From Streptomyces sp. ATexAB-D23 (GTDB lineage: Bacteria; Actinomycetota; Actinomycetes; Streptomycetales; Streptomycetaceae), in contig NZ_KB892079.1 of assembly GCF_000373645.1 (NCBI RefSeq), forward strand, positions 124,001 to 188,000: a stretch of 64,000 nucleotides of DNA, written 5' to 3'. The translations under genes were made by a program, and so were the position numbers. Below, piece after piece: positions 24,702-33,983 of this stretch. Below the pieces are notes generated by a model, which made no database searches, was not told where the DNA came from, and was given only the letters and a program-made list of their open reading frames with translations. Position 1 is the stretch's first letter. Each line of letters begins with the position of its first letter.

Positions 24702-25697
24702 TCAGAGCCAGCCGCGCCGTTTGAACTGGCGGTACAGGCCGAAGACCGCCCCCGCCATGAGCAGCAGCACCGCCGGGTAGGACACGACCCAGTGCAGCTC
24801 CGGCATGTGATCGAAGTTCATGCCGTAGATCCCCGCGACCATGGTCGGCACCGCGGCCATCGCCGCCCACGCGGAGATCTTGCGCATGTCGTCGTTCTGC
24901 CGCACCCCCATCTGCGCGAGGTGCGCGGACAGGATGTCGGACAGCAGCCGGTCGAGGCCCTCCACCTGCTCGTTGGCACGCGTCAGATGGTCCTGGACGT
25001 CCCGGAAGAACGGCCGGGCGTGCTCCTGGACGAACGGCACCCCGGCGCTCGCCAGCCTGCCCATCGGCGCGACCAGCGGGACCGTCGCCCGCCGGAACTC
25101 CAGCACCTGGCGCTTGAAGGTGTAGATGCGGGCCGCGGTGTTCTTGGAGTCGGTGGTGCCGCTCGGCGCGAAGACCTGCGTCTCCAGCTCCTCCAGGTCG
25201 ACCTGGAGCTCGCCCGCCACATCTATGTAGTGGTCCACGATCGCGTCGCTGACCGCGTACAGGACGGCCGTCGGCCCGTGCTTGAGCACCTCGGGCTCGG
25301 ACTCCAGCCTGCGGCGCACCGCGGCCAGCGGCGCGCCTTCGCCGTGCCGCACGGTCACGACGAACGAGTCGCCGATGAACACCATCAGCTCGTGGCTGGT
25401 CACCGTGTCGTCGCCGTGGTCGTACAGGACCGGTTTGATCACCGCGAACAGCGAGTCGTCGTACACCTCCAGCTTCGGCCGCTGATGGGCGGACAGGGCG
25501 TCCTCGACGGCCAGCGGGTGCAGCCCGAAGTCGGTGCTGACCCGGTCGAACTCCTTCTCCGTCGGCTCGTACAGCCCGATCCAGAGGAACGCGTCGCCGG
25601 CCGCCCGCGCCTGGGCGAGCGCGTCGGAGAAGTCGGCGGGGCCTTCGGTCCGGCGTCCCTCGCGGTAGATGGCGCAGTCGACAATCACGGCGCGCAT
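24702..25697 (-). CDS. corA: CorA-family magnesium/cobalt transporter
   Basis: ATG 25697, preceded by AGGGAAGA, gives 331 aa; an upstream GTG (25724) would add 9 residues. The large N-terminal cytoplasmic domain ends in a long helix. Two C-terminal membrane helices follow: AWAAMAAVPTMVAGIYGMNF and VVSYPAVLLLMAGAVFGLY. The hallmark GMN motif sits at the end of the first (IYGMNFDHMPEL). The C-terminus is basic (RQFKRRGWL). CorA pentamers import Mg2+ and sometimes Co2+ along the membrane potential. Confidence 0.92.
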   Translation of the reverse strand: MRAVIVDCAIYREGRRTEGPADFSDALAQARAAGDAFLWIGLYEPTEKEFDRVSTDFGLHPLAVEDALSAHQRPKLEVYDDSLFAVIKPVLYDHGDDTVTSHELMVFIGDSFVVTVRHGEGAPLAAVRRRLESEPEVLKHGPTAVLYAVSDAIVDHYIDVAGELQVDLEELETQVFAPSGTTDSKNTAARIYTFKRQVLEFRRATVPLVAPMGRLASAGVPFVQEHARPFFRDVQDHLTRANEQVEGLDRLLSDILSAHLAQMGVRQNDDMRKISAWAAMAAVPTMVAGIYGMNFDHMPELHWVVSYPAVLLLMAGAVFGLYRQFKRRGWL

Positions 25698-25783
25698 TCT
25701 TCCCTGGTCCGCCCCCGTACGCACGTCCGGCGGGTCCTCGCGTGCCCGCCGGGGACCACCCGGCAGCCCGTACGCTGGGGCCC

Positions 25784-26482
25784 ATGCCCACCCTGATCCT
25801 CGTACGCCACGGACGCTCCACCGCCAACACGTCCGGGGTGCTCGCGGGCCGGACGCCCGGTGTCGCGCTCGACGAGCGCGGTACCCAGCAGGCCGCCGCG
25901 CTCCCCGGACGGCTGACCGGGCTGCCGCTCGCCGCCGCCGTCAGCAGCCCCCTCCAGCGCTGCCGCGAGACGCTGGCCCCCCTGCTGGAGGCCCGCCCGG
26001 AGCTGCCGCTGCACATCGAGGACCGGATCAGCGAGTGCGACTACGGCGACTGGTCGGGCCGCAAGCTCGCCGAGCTGACCGACGAGCCGCTGATGACCGT
26101 GGTCCAGCAGCACCCCTCCGCCGCGGCGTTCCCCGGCGGCGAATCGATGCGCACGATGCAGGCGCGCGCCGTCGACGCGGTACGGGAATGGAACGCGCGG
26201 ATCGAGGCCGAGCACGGCGAGAACGCCCTCTACGTCATGTGCTCGCACGGCGACATCATCAAGTCCCTGGTCGCCGACGCGCTCGGCATGCACCTGGACC
26301 TCTTCCAGCGTCTCCACGCCGACCCGTGCTCGGTCACCGCGATCCGCTACACCCGGCTGCGCCCCTACCTGCTGCGGCTCGGCGACACCGGCGACCTCGC
26401 CGCGCTGGCGCCCCGCGAACCGGGCCCGGAAGCCGGCGCCGCGCAGGACGCGGCGGTAGGGGGCGGCGCTGGGGCGCCGTGA
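25784..26482 (+). CDS. Histidine phosphatase (phosphoglycerate-mutase fold, MSMEG_4193-like)
   Basis: ATG 25784 gives 232 aa. The catalytic RHG motif is at the start (LILVRHGRSTANT), and a second His follows in VMCSHGDIIKS. Arginines in SSPLQRCRET complete the phosphate pocket. The opening and length match the MSMEG_4193-type phosphomutase subgroup seen in actinobacteria. The substrate is unknown. The gene is 107 bp upstream of the DUF3090 / SCO1664 pair and on the same strand, an order I recall as conserved in streptomycetes. Confidence 0.87.
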   Translation: MPTLILVRHGRSTANTSGVLAGRTPGVALDERGTQQAAALPGRLTGLPLAAAVSSPLQRCRETLAPLLEARPELPLHIEDRISECDYGDWSGRKLAELTDEPLMTVVQQHPSAAAFPGGESMRTMQARAVDAVREWNARIEAEHGENALYVMCSHGDIIKSLVADALGMHLDLFQRLHADPCSVTAIRYTRLRPYLLRLGDTGDLAALAPREPGPEAGAAQDAAVGGGAGAP

Positions 26483-26589
26483 TCGCCGCGCGCAGTAGGG
26501 TGGACGCGCCGTAGGCGCTTTCGCGGGAGAACGCTTCCCGAGGCTCCGGCCCACCCTCATCTGCCGTCAATTCTCAAGGGAGACAGGAC

Positions 26590-27180
26590 GTGTCCCGTCA
26601 GGTGTTCCTCTACGACCCCCCGGACCGTTTCGTGGCCGGTACGGTCGGGCTGCCTGGACGTCGTACGTTCTTCCTGCAGGCTTCCTCAGGCGGACGTGTC
26701 ACCAGCGTGGCCCTGGAGAAGACCCAAGTCGCCGCGCTCGCCGAGCGCGTGGACGAACTGCTCGACGAGGTCGTGCGGCGTACCGGCGGGAATTCCCCGG
26801 TGCCCGCCGTCGCCCCGATGGACGTCACCGACACCGCGCCCCTCGACATCCCCGTCGAGGAGGAGTTCCGGGTCGGCACCATGGCGCTCGCCTGGGACGG
26901 CGAGGAGCAGCGCATGATCGTCGAGGCCCAGGCCCTGGTCGAGCTGGACGCCGACTCCGTCGAGGACCTGGCCGAGGCCGAGGAGCGGCTGCTCCAGGAC
27001 GAGGAGAACGGCCCGCCGATGCTCCGCGTCCGGCTCACCGGCGCCCAGGCTCGTGCCTTCGCCAAGCGGGCCCTGGACGTCGTCAACGCGGGCCGCCCGC
27101 CCTGCCCCCTGTGCAGCCTGCCGCTCGACCCGGAAGGACACGTATGCCCGCGCCAGAACGGATACCGCCGGGGCGCCTGA
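26590..27180 (+). CDS. DUF3090 family protein
   Basis: GTG 26590 follows AAGGGAGACAGGAC. The 196-aa protein begins SRQVFLYDPPDRFVAGTVG. It has an acidic middle (DSVEDLAEAEERLLQDEENG) and a C-terminal region with a CPLCSLPLDPEGHVC cluster, three cysteines in zinc-ribbon spacing. DUF3090 proteins are actinobacterial and uncharacterised. The last 37 bp overlap the SCO1664-type gene, which shows that the two are translated together. Confidence 0.9.
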   Translation: MSRQVFLYDPPDRFVAGTVGLPGRRTFFLQASSGGRVTSVALEKTQVAALAERVDELLDEVVRRTGGNSPVPAVAPMDVTDTAPLDIPVEEEFRVGTMALAWDGEEQRMIVEAQALVELDADSVEDLAEAEERLLQDEENGPPMLRVRLTGAQARAFAKRALDVVNAGRPPCPLCSLPLDPEGHVCPRQNGYRRGA

Positions 27181-27983
27181 CCGGCGCCGAGACGGTCACC
27201 CTGCTCGGCCGGGGAGAGCTGACCGTCCTCGGCCGGGTGCGCGGGGCTTCCAACGCGGTGCTGTACTGCTCGGTCGCGCACGAGGGCGAGGAGGCCACCT
27301 GCGTCTACAAGCCGGTGGCCGGCGAGCAGCCCCTGTGGGACTTCCCCGACGGCACCCTCGCCCAGCGCGAGGTGGCCGCGTACGAGATCTCCGAGGCGAC
27401 CGGCTGGGGCCTGGTCCCGCCGACCGTGCTGCGGGACGGACCGTACGGCCGGGGCATGTGCCAGCTGTGGATCGAGGCGGAGCCGCCCGGCGACGACGAG
27501 CCGGGCCTGCTCGCGCTCATCGACGAGGAGGAGCCCGGCGAGGGCTGGAAGGCCGTGGCGTTCGCCGAGGTGGGGGAGGGGAAGACGGCCCTGCTCGTGC
27601 ACGCGGACGACGCCCGGCTGCGGCGGCTCGCCGTGCTGGACGCGGTGATCAACAACGGCGACCGCAAGGGCGGCCACCTGCTGCCGGCGCCCGGCGGCCG
27701 GCTCTACGGCATCGACCACGGCGTGACCTTCCACGCGGACGACAAGCTGCGCACCCTGCTGTGGGGCTGGGCGGGCGAGCCGCTGCCCGCCGAGGCCGTC
27801 GAGGTGCTGGACCGGCTGGCCGCGGAACTGGAGCCGGGGGCCGCCCTGGTCACCCGGCTGGCCGAACTCATCACGGCGGCCGAGATCGAGGCGCTGCGGG
27901 CCAGGGTGGGCGCCCTGCGGGCCACCGGGCTGCACCGGGAACCGAGCGGTGAGTGGCCGGCCATCCCCTGGCCGCCGGTCTGA
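27144..27983 (+). CDS. SCO1664-family protein (PI3/PI4-kinase-like fold)
   Basis: ATG 27144, with GGAAGGA upstream, lies inside the DUF3090 gene. The 279-aa product has a kinase-like N-lobe (NAVLYCSV, then CVYKPVAGEQPLWDFP with a candidate ATP-binding Lys). The catalytic segment is VINNGDRKGGHLL followed by YGIDHGVTFH, similar to the HxD/DxG loops of phosphatidylinositol-3/4-kinase-like proteins. It is uncharacterised. The coupling to DUF3090 and closeness to mshC suggest a conserved actinobacterial role, but none is established from sequence. Confidence 0.85.
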   Translation: MPAPERIPPGRLTGAETVTLLGRGELTVLGRVRGASNAVLYCSVAHEGEEATCVYKPVAGEQPLWDFPDGTLAQREVAAYEISEATGWGLVPPTVLRDGPYGRGMCQLWIEAEPPGDDEPGLLALIDEEEPGEGWKAVAFAEVGEGKTALLVHADDARLRRLAVLDAVINNGDRKGGHLLPAPGGRLYGIDHGVTFHADDKLRTLLWGWAGEPLPAEAVEVLDRLAAELEPGAALVTRLAELITAAEIEALRARVGALRATGLHREPSGEWPAIPWPPV

Positions 27984-27984
27984 C

Positions 27985-28011
27985 CGCGCCCCGGTACTCC
28001 GCCGGGGCGCG
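27985..28011 (+). terminator. Hairpin terminator of the DUF3090-SCO1664 operon
   Basis: A perfect 10-bp stem (CGCGCCCCGG / CCGGGGCGCG) with a TACTCCG loop begins 2 bases after the stop codon. Confidence 0.75.
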
Positions 28012-28121
28012 CCCGGGGAGCACCGGCACGCATGTCACGGCCCGGGGCGCAAGAGTGCCTCTTCGGCCAGGATCGCCCCTCCGGTTCGTATCCGGAAGCC
28101 GCATCCGGTTACGCTCGTGGC

Positions 28122-29351
28122 ATGCATGCCTGGCCCGCTTCTGAGGTCCCCGCCCTGCCCGGCAAGGGCCGCGACCTTCGGATCCACGACACCGCGACCG
28201 GCGGACGGATCACCCTTGACCCCGGTCCCGTCGCCCGCATCTATGTCTGCGGCATCACGCCGTACGACGCGACCCATATGGGTCATGCGGCGACCTACAA
28301 CGCGTTCGACCTCGTGCAGCGCGTGTGGCTCGACACCAAGCGGCAGGTCCACTACGTCCAGAACGTGACCGACGTGGACGACCCGCTGCTGGAGCGGGCC
28401 GTGCGCGACGGGCAGGACTGGACCGAACTCGCCGAGCGCGAGACGGCCCTGTTCCGGGAGGACATGACCGCGCTGCGCATGCTCCCGCCGCAGCACTACA
28501 TCGGAGCCGTCGAGGCGATACCCGGCATCGTGCCGCTCGTCGAACGGCTCCGCGACGCGGGCGCCGCCTACGACCTCGACGGGGACGTGTACTTCTCCGT
28601 CGACGCCGACCCGCACTTCGGCGGGGTCTCGCACCTCGACGCCGAGGCGATGCGGCTGCTCTCCGCCGAACGCGGCGGTGACCCGGAACGTCCGGGCAAG
28701 AAGAACCCGCTCGACCCGATGCTCTGGATGGCGGCCCGCGAGGGCGAGCCGAGCTGGGACGGCGGCTCGCTCGGAGCCGGCCGGCCCGGCTGGCACATCG
28801 AGTGCGTGGCCATCGCCCTGGACCACCTCGGCATGGGCTTCGACGTCCAGGGGGGCGGCTCCGACCTCGTCTTCCCGCACCACGAGATGGGCGCCTCGCA
28901 CGCCCAGGTGCTGACCGGCGAGCACCCGTTCGCCCAGGCGTACGTGCACGCCGGCATGGTCGCCCTGGACGGCGAGAAGATGTCCAAGTCGAAGGGCAAC
29001 CTGGTCTTCGTCTCGGCGCTGCGCCGTGACGGCGTCGACCCGGCCGCGATCCGTCTCGCCCTGCTCGCGCACCACTACCGCTCCGACTGGGAGTGGACCG
29101 ACCAGGTGCTCGCCGACGCCGTGGCGCGGCTCGCCCGCTGGCGCGCAGCCGTCTCCCGCCCCGACGGGCTGTCCGCCGACGCCCTGGTCGAGGAGGTCCG
29201 CGCGGCCCTCGCCGACGACCTGGACACCCCGGCCGCGCTGGCCGCCGTCGACCGCTGGGCCGAACGGCAGAGCGCCGAAGGCGGTGCGGACGAGGGCGCG
29301 CCCGGCCTCGTCTCCCGGACCGTCGACGCGCTGCTCGGCGTCGCGCTGTAA
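28122..29351 (+). CDS. mshC: Mycothiol ligase MshC
   Basis: ATG 28122 gives 409 aa. The protein is a class I cysteinyl-tRNA-synthetase paralogue with a zinc-ligand C43 in YVCGITPYDATHMGHA, the HxGH signature as HMGH (52-55), and KMSKS at 286-290 (GEKMSKSKGN). It lacks the tRNA-binding extension of CysRS and has the usual MshC length of about 410 residues. MshC joins cysteine to GlcN-Ins using ATP, the third step of mycothiol synthesis, the main low-molecular thiol of actinobacteria. A strong terminator follows. Confidence 0.95.
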   Translation: MHAWPASEVPALPGKGRDLRIHDTATGGRITLDPGPVARIYVCGITPYDATHMGHAATYNAFDLVQRVWLDTKRQVHYVQNVTDVDDPLLERAVRDGQDWTELAERETALFREDMTALRMLPPQHYIGAVEAIPGIVPLVERLRDAGAAYDLDGDVYFSVDADPHFGGVSHLDAEAMRLLSAERGGDPERPGKKNPLDPMLWMAAREGEPSWDGGSLGAGRPGWHIECVAIALDHLGMGFDVQGGGSDLVFPHHEMGASHAQVLTGEHPFAQAYVHAGMVALDGEKMSKSKGNLVFVSALRRDGVDPAAIRLALLAHHYRSDWEWTDQVLADAVARLARWRAAVSRPDGLSADALVEEVRAALADDLDTPAALAAVDRWAERQSAEGGADEGAPGLVSRTVDALLGVAL

Positions 29352-29389
29352 CCACCCTTCCCGTAACTCTCCGTTGCGGAAGCCGACTT

Positions 29390-29426
29390 CACCGGCCCCG
29401 AACTTCTTGATGAAGTTCGGGGCCGG
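29390..29426 (+). terminator. Hairpin terminator of mshC
   Basis: A perfect 16-bp inverted repeat (29390-29405 and 29411-29426, core CCGGCCCCGAACTTC) with a TTGAT loop is followed by TCCGTTTTG, giving a partial T-tract. Confidence 0.88.
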
Positions 29427-29459
29427 TTCCGTTTTGTCCATGGTCAAATGCTTGATGCT

Positions 29460-29472
29460 GCGCTAAAAGCGC
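29460..29472 (+). promoter_or_regulatory. Candidate operator before the GH31 gene
   Basis: GCGCTAAAAGCGC is a perfect odd dyad (GCGCT-AAA-AGCGC) four bases before ATG 29476. It occupies the place where a ribosome site would be expected. LacI/ROK-type sugar regulators use similar short palindromes. Position is certain to within one base. Confidence 0.45.
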
Positions 29473-29475
29473 TCT

Positions 29476-32400
29476 ATGCAATCATCAACGCGCATCAGAT
29501 CGGCGGTAGTTGCAGCGCTGCTGGGACTGCTCGCCGTACTCACAGGACCGGGCAGCGCCAGTGCCGCGGACCCGGCCGCCCCCACCGGCACGACCGTCGG
29601 CGACCTCACCGGCTTCGCCGCCGACGGGGCCGTGTACCGGCTGACGGCGGGCCCGGCGAAGGCACGCGTCAGCTTCGTGTCCGAGGAGACCTTCCGCATC
29701 GAACTCGCCCCGGACGGAACCTTCCAGGACCCGGCCGGCGACGCGATCGTGCTGCCGCAGGGCTCCGCGCCCCGCACCCGCTGGAAGGAGCGCAACGACC
29801 GCTACGAACTCTCCACCCGAAGCGTCACCCTCCGTGTCTACAAGTCGCCTCTGCGGTTCGCCCTGTACCGGGCCGACGGCAGCCAGGTCTGGTCCGAGGC
29901 GAAGGGGCTGAGCTGGGACGCCGAGCAGACCACGCAGACCCTGGCGCGTGGGGCCGACGAGCAGTTCTACGGCGCCGGCATGCAGAACGGCCGCGGCAAC
30001 ACCTCGCACCGCGGCAAGACCGTCGAGGTGGGCGTCGACTACAACTGGGACGACGGCGGCCACCCCAACTCGGTGCCGTTCTACCTCTCATCGGCCGGCT
30101 ACGGCGTCTTCCGCAACACCTTCGCGCCCGGCACCTACGCCTTCAACGACCCGGTGACCACCAGCGAGCGGGAACAGCGCTTCGACGCCTACTACTTCGC
30201 CGGCGACAGCGCCAAGGACGTCATCGGCCAGTACACCCAGCTCACCGGCAAGCCCTTCCTGCCTCCGGTGTACGGCATGGAGATCGGCGACTCCGACTGC
30301 TACCTGCACAACGCCAACCGCGGTGAACGCCGCACCCTGGACGCGCTGGAGGTGGCCGACGGCTACGTCGACAACGACATGCCCAACGGCTGGATGCTCG
30401 TCAACGACGGCTACGGCTGCGGCTACGAGAACCTCGCCGAGACCGCGCAGGGCCTCCAGGACCGCGACATGCAGCTCGGCCTGTGGACCGAGGACGGCAT
30501 CGACGCGCTCGGCGACCAGGTCAAGGCCGGCCAGCGCGTCGCCAAGCTGGACGTGGCCTGGGTCGGCCCCGGCTACAAATTCGCGCTCGACGGCTGCAAG
30601 GACGCCTACCAGGGCATCGAGGACAACAGCGACGCACGCGGCTTCACCTACGCCCCCGAGAGCTGGGCGGGCGCCCAGCGCTGCGGTGTCCAGTGGTCCG
30701 GCGACCAGTACGGCACCTGGGAGTACATCCGCTGGCAGATCCCGACCTACGCCGGCGCCACGATGTCCGGACTCGCCTACACCACGGGCGACGTCGACGG
30801 CATCTTCGGCGGCAGCGCCAAGACGTACACCCGTGACCTCCAGTGGAAGATGTTCCTGGGGACCACGATGACCATGGACGGCTGGGCGGCGGACGACAAG
30901 CAGCCCTTCCGCTACGGCGAGCCGTACACCAGCGTCAACCGCGACTACCTCAAGCTCAAGGAGTCGCTGCTGCCCTACCAGTACTCCTACGCCCATGAGG
31001 CGACCAAGACCGGTGTCGGCATGGTCCGGCCCCTCGTCCTGGAGTACCCGGACGACCCGAAGGCCGCCACCGACGCCGCGAAGTACGAGTTCATGTCGGG
31101 CGAGGACTTCCTCGTCGCCCCGGTCTACGAGGACAGCACCGAGCGCGACGGCATCTACCTGCCGAAGGGCACCTGGACCGACTACTGGACCGGGCGCACC
31201 TACCGGGGCCCCGTCACCCTCGACGATTACAGCGCCCCGCTCGACACCCTGCCGCTGTTCGTCAGGGCAGGTGCCAGTGTGCCGATGTGGCCGGGCATCC
31301 GCTCCTACCAGGACCGCACCGCCACCTCCCCGCTCGCCTGGGACATCTACCCGCAGGGCCGGTCGTCGTTCACGCTGTACGAGGACGACGGCGTGACCCG
31401 CGAGCACCGCGACGGCGCGTACGCCACGCAGACCGCCGACGTCCGCGCGCCCGCCCGGGGCTCCGGCGACGTGACGGTGGACATCGGGGCGAGCAAGGGG
31501 AAGTTCTCCGGCAAGCAGACCACCCGCCCCTACGAGTTCACCGTGCACACCGGCTCCGAGCCGAGCGCGGTCAAGCTCAAGGGCAAGCTGCCCCGGCTCA
31601 CCTCGGCCGCCGCGTACGCGAAGGCGAAGCAGGGCTGGTGGTACGACCGGGACGACCGCGGTGGTGTGGTGAAGATCAAGACCGCCTCGCTCTCCACGGG
31701 CAAGAAGTTCTCGCTGAAGCTGGAGAACACCAGCGCGGTCGGTGGCCGCGACGCCGCCGCCACGGCCACCGTCTCCGCGCCCCAGGGGCAGGAGACCGGC
31801 GCCGGCGCCCCGGGCACCGTCGCCGTCGACGTCACCGCGGGCAAGGCGGACGTGACGGACGCGGTCCTCGCCCTCGACGTCCCGCAGGGCTGGCAGGCCA
31901 CCCCCGCCGCGCCCGTGAAGCGGATACCCGCCGGCACCACCCGGCGCGTCGAGGTGAAGGTCACCCCGGCGAAGGACGCCCGCATCGGCGAGGCACGGAT
32001 CACCGCCCTGGCGCGCTACCGCTCGGCGGGCGAGTCCCGGACGGCCGCCCAGCGGCTGGCGGTCTCCGTCATGCCGGCCCCGCCCAGCGGCGAGACCTGG
32101 GCGAGCGACATGCAGTGGCTGAACGAGACGAACGGGTACGGCCCCGCCGAACGCGACCGCAGCAACGGCGAGTCGGGCGCGGCCGACGGGAACCCGATCA
32201 CGCTGGCCGGGAAGGTGTACGAGAAGGGGATCGGCACCCACGCCGACTCCGACATCGAGGTGTACCTCGGCGGCCGGTGCTCGAAGTTCACCGCGGACGC
32301 CGGCATCGACGACGAGATCGACGGCTACGGCGAGGTGGCGTTCTCCGTCGAGGCGGACGGCAAGGTGCTGTGGACCTCACCGAAGGTGACCGGGGCGTCG

Positions 32401-32526
32401 GACGCCGTGCCGGTGGACGTGGCGCTCGACGGCGCGCGGCATGTGCGCCTGAAGGTCACCGACACCAATGACTCCAAGACCGGCGACCACGGGGACTGGG
32501 GCGCGGCGCGCTTCACCTGTTCCTGA
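29476..32526 (+). CDS. Secreted glycoside hydrolase family 31 enzyme with a C-terminal NPCBM domain
   Basis: ATG 29476 gives 1016 aa with a Sec signal (SAVVAALLGLLAVLTGPGSASA). The GH31 barrel shows a probable nucleophile D359 (AKLDVAWVG) and acid/base D410 (QWSGDQYGTW). A C-terminal beta domain follows (FLVAPVYEDS, then SSFTLYEDDGVTREH). A NEW3-like beta domain (about 780-865) precedes an NPCBM carbohydrate-binding domain (about 875-1016, from WASDMQWL to AARFTC). GH31 includes alpha-glucosidases, alpha-xylosidases and alpha-galactosidases; the exact sugar cannot be told. No good Shine-Dalgarno is seen, and a dyad occupies the leader. No sugar transporter is adjacent on this strand. Confidence 0.87.
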   Translation: MQSSTRIRSAVVAALLGLLAVLTGPGSASAADPAAPTGTTVGDLTGFAADGAVYRLTAGPAKARVSFVSEETFRIELAPDGTFQDPAGDAIVLPQGSAPRTRWKERNDRYELSTRSVTLRVYKSPLRFALYRADGSQVWSEAKGLSWDAEQTTQTLARGADEQFYGAGMQNGRGNTSHRGKTVEVGVDYNWDDGGHPNSVPFYLSSAGYGVFRNTFAPGTYAFNDPVTTSEREQRFDAYYFAGDSAKDVIGQYTQLTGKPFLPPVYGMEIGDSDCYLHNANRGERRTLDALEVADGYVDNDMPNGWMLVNDGYGCGYENLAETAQGLQDRDMQLGLWTEDGIDALGDQVKAGQRVAKLDVAWVGPGYKFALDGCKDAYQGIEDNSDARGFTYAPESWAGAQRCGVQWSGDQYGTWEYIRWQIPTYAGATMSGLAYTTGDVDGIFGGSAKTYTRDLQWKMFLGTTMTMDGWAADDKQPFRYGEPYTSVNRDYLKLKESLLPYQYSYAHEATKTGVGMVRPLVLEYPDDPKAATDAAKYEFMSGEDFLVAPVYEDSTERDGIYLPKGTWTDYWTGRTYRGPVTLDDYSAPLDTLPLFVRAGASVPMWPGIRSYQDRTATSPLAWDIYPQGRSSFTLYEDDGVTREHRDGAYATQTADVRAPARGSGDVTVDIGASKGKFSGKQTTRPYEFTVHTGSEPSAVKLKGKLPRLTSAAAYAKAKQGWWYDRDDRGGVVKIKTASLSTGKKFSLKLENTSAVGGRDAAATATVSAPQGQETGAGAPGTVAVDVTAGKADVTDAVLALDVPQGWQATPAAPVKRIPAGTTRRVEVKVTPAKDARIGEARITALARYRSAGESRTAAQRLAVSVMPAPPSGETWASDMQWLNETNGYGPAERDRSNGESGAADGNPITLAGKVYEKGIGTHADSDIEVYLGGRCSKFTADAGIDDEIDGYGEVAFSVEADGKVLWTSPKVTGASDAVPVDVALDGARHVRLKVTDTNDSKTGDHGDWGAARFTCS

Positions 32527-32546
32527 ATGACGGCGAAGGAGTGGGG

Positions 32547-32576
32547 GAGCCGGGCGGGCACGCACCCGCCCGGCTC
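32547..32576. terminator. Hairpin terminator between GH31 and PAC2 genes
   Basis: A perfect 12-bp stem (GAGCCGGGCGGG / CCCGCCCGGCTC) with a CACGCA loop lies between convergent stops. Confidence 0.8.
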
Positions 32577-32634
32577 CGTGCTGCCCGGAGCGGTCCTGTC
32601 AGGACCCGCCCCGGCCGAGACCGTCCCGCCCGGC

Positions 32635-33777
32635 TCAGTCCCGCGAAGGGCTGTCCGGGCCGTCCGGGCCGTTGTCCGTGTCCTCGTCCGGTCCGTCGCC
32701 GGAGGACGGCTGCTCCGGCTCGCCGCCCGCGGCGCGCTCGTCGGGGCCGCCCGGCGTGGGCCTGCCCGTCCCCGGGCCGCCCGGCCGGCCGGTGCCGGGC
32801 CCGCTCACCGCTCCGGGCCCCGTCTCCGGCCGGACCGGCTTCGGCGGCCTGGTGCGGCCGCTCGACGTGTCCCGGAGATATGTCGCCTCCCCGCTCTCCG
32901 TGGCGTGCCCGCCGGGTGGCTGGCCGGGGCCGGGCCCCGGGTCGCGGCGCCTGAGATAGCGCTCGAACTCCCGGGCGATGGCCTCGCCGCTCGCCTCGGG
33001 CAGTTCCGCGGTGTCCCGGGCCTCCTCCAGCGTCTGCACGTATTCGGCCACCTCGCTGTCCTCGGAGGCGAGCTGGTCGACGCCGACCTGCCAGGCGCGC
33101 GCGTCCTCCGGCAGTTCGCCGAGCGGGATGCGCAGCCCGAGCAGATCCTCCAGACGGTTCAGCAGCGCCAGCGTCGCCTTCGGGTTGGGCGGCTGCGACA
33201 CATAGTGCGGCACCGCGGCCCACAGGCTCACCGCGGGCACGCCCGCGTGCGTGCACGCCTCCTGGAGGATGCCGACGATGCCCGTCGGGCCCTCGTACCT
33301 GGTCTCCTCCAAGTCCATGGTGCGCGCCAGATCGGCGTCGGACGTGACGCCGCTCACCGGTACCGGCCGGGTGTGCGGGGTGTCGCCGAGCAGCGCGCCG
33401 AGCACCACCACCATCTCGACGCCCAGCTCATGTGCGAAGCCCAGGATCTCGTTGCAGAACGAGCGCCAGCGCATGGACGGTTCGATGCCCCGGACCAGCA
33501 CCAGATCACGGGGTTTGTCCCCGCCGATGCGGACCACGGAGAGCCGGGTCGTCGGCCAGGTGATCTTGCGCACCCCGCCGTCCAGCCACACCGTCGGGCG
33601 GTTGACCTGGAAGTCGTAGTAGTCCTCGGCGTCCAGCGCCGCGAACACCTCGCCCTTCCACTCCCTGTCCAGGTGCGCGACCGCCGTGGAGGCGGCGTCA
33701 CCCGCGTCGTTCCACCCCTCGAACGCGGCCACCATGACCGGGTCGATCAGCTCGGGAACCCCGTCGAGCTCGATCAC
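32635..33777 (-). CDS. PAC2 family protein (proteasome-assembly-chaperone-like fold)
   Basis: GTG 33777 is chosen because GGAAGGAGG lies 5 bases upstream and the family-typical ELDGVPELIDPVMVAAFEGW follows at once. The product is 380 aa. The PAC2 core (about 1-290) contains GWNDAGDAAS, GVSHELG-like glycine turns and ALLGDTPHTRP. The last 90 residues are a disordered Pro/Gly/Glu tail. The fold is shared with eukaryotic proteasome assembly chaperones, and actinobacterial members are widespread. A link to the proteasome locus 22 kb away is only suggestive. Confidence 0.88.
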   Translation of the reverse strand: MIELDGVPELIDPVMVAAFEGWNDAGDAASTAVAHLDREWKGEVFAALDAEDYYDFQVNRPTVWLDGGVRKITWPTTRLSVVRIGGDKPRDLVLVRGIEPSMRWRSFCNEILGFAHELGVEMVVVLGALLGDTPHTRPVPVSGVTSDADLARTMDLEETRYEGPTGIVGILQEACTHAGVPAVSLWAAVPHYVSQPPNPKATLALLNRLEDLLGLRIPLGELPEDARAWQVGVDQLASEDSEVAEYVQTLEEARDTAELPEASGEAIAREFERYLRRRDPGPGPGQPPGGHATESGEATYLRDTSSGRTRPPKPVRPETGPGAVSGPGTGRPGGPGTGRPTPGGPDERAAGGEPEQPSSGDGPDEDTDNGPDGPDSPSRD

Positions 33778-33932
33778 CCAGGCCTCCTTCCGAAGTTCCC
33801 TTGCGTACGGAACAACCTTACGGCTTACGGCCTCCCGCACAGCAGGCCCTTGGCGCGACCCGTGCGATACATCCGAGCTGTGGGCCGTGAATTTGGGCCC
33901 GTCTCTGGACTTACCGGCTCCGAGGCGGCTAT

Positions 33933-33963
33933 ACATCGGATGACCGGAACAGAGGTCCGATGT
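33933..33963 (+). promoter_or_regulatory. Two FadR/GntR-type operator half-matches before the fuconate operon
   Basis: ACATCGGATGA (33933-33943) and AGGTCCGATGT (33953-33963) match the dyad ACATC-n-GATGT with one and two mismatches. They are 20 bp apart, about two helical turns. The same dyad, perfect, lies before the FadR-type gene at 40543. The sites end 20 bases before the dehydratase ATG. Confidence 0.6.
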
Positions 33964-33983
33964 TATTTCCCCTGGGGGCGCGC

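Noticed and set aside
33960..33983. Earlier start (ATG 33960) for the fuconate dehydratase, which would contain a bldA-type TTA codon
   Set aside because: It overlaps the operator, lacks a ribosome site, and family members begin near the ATG at 33984.
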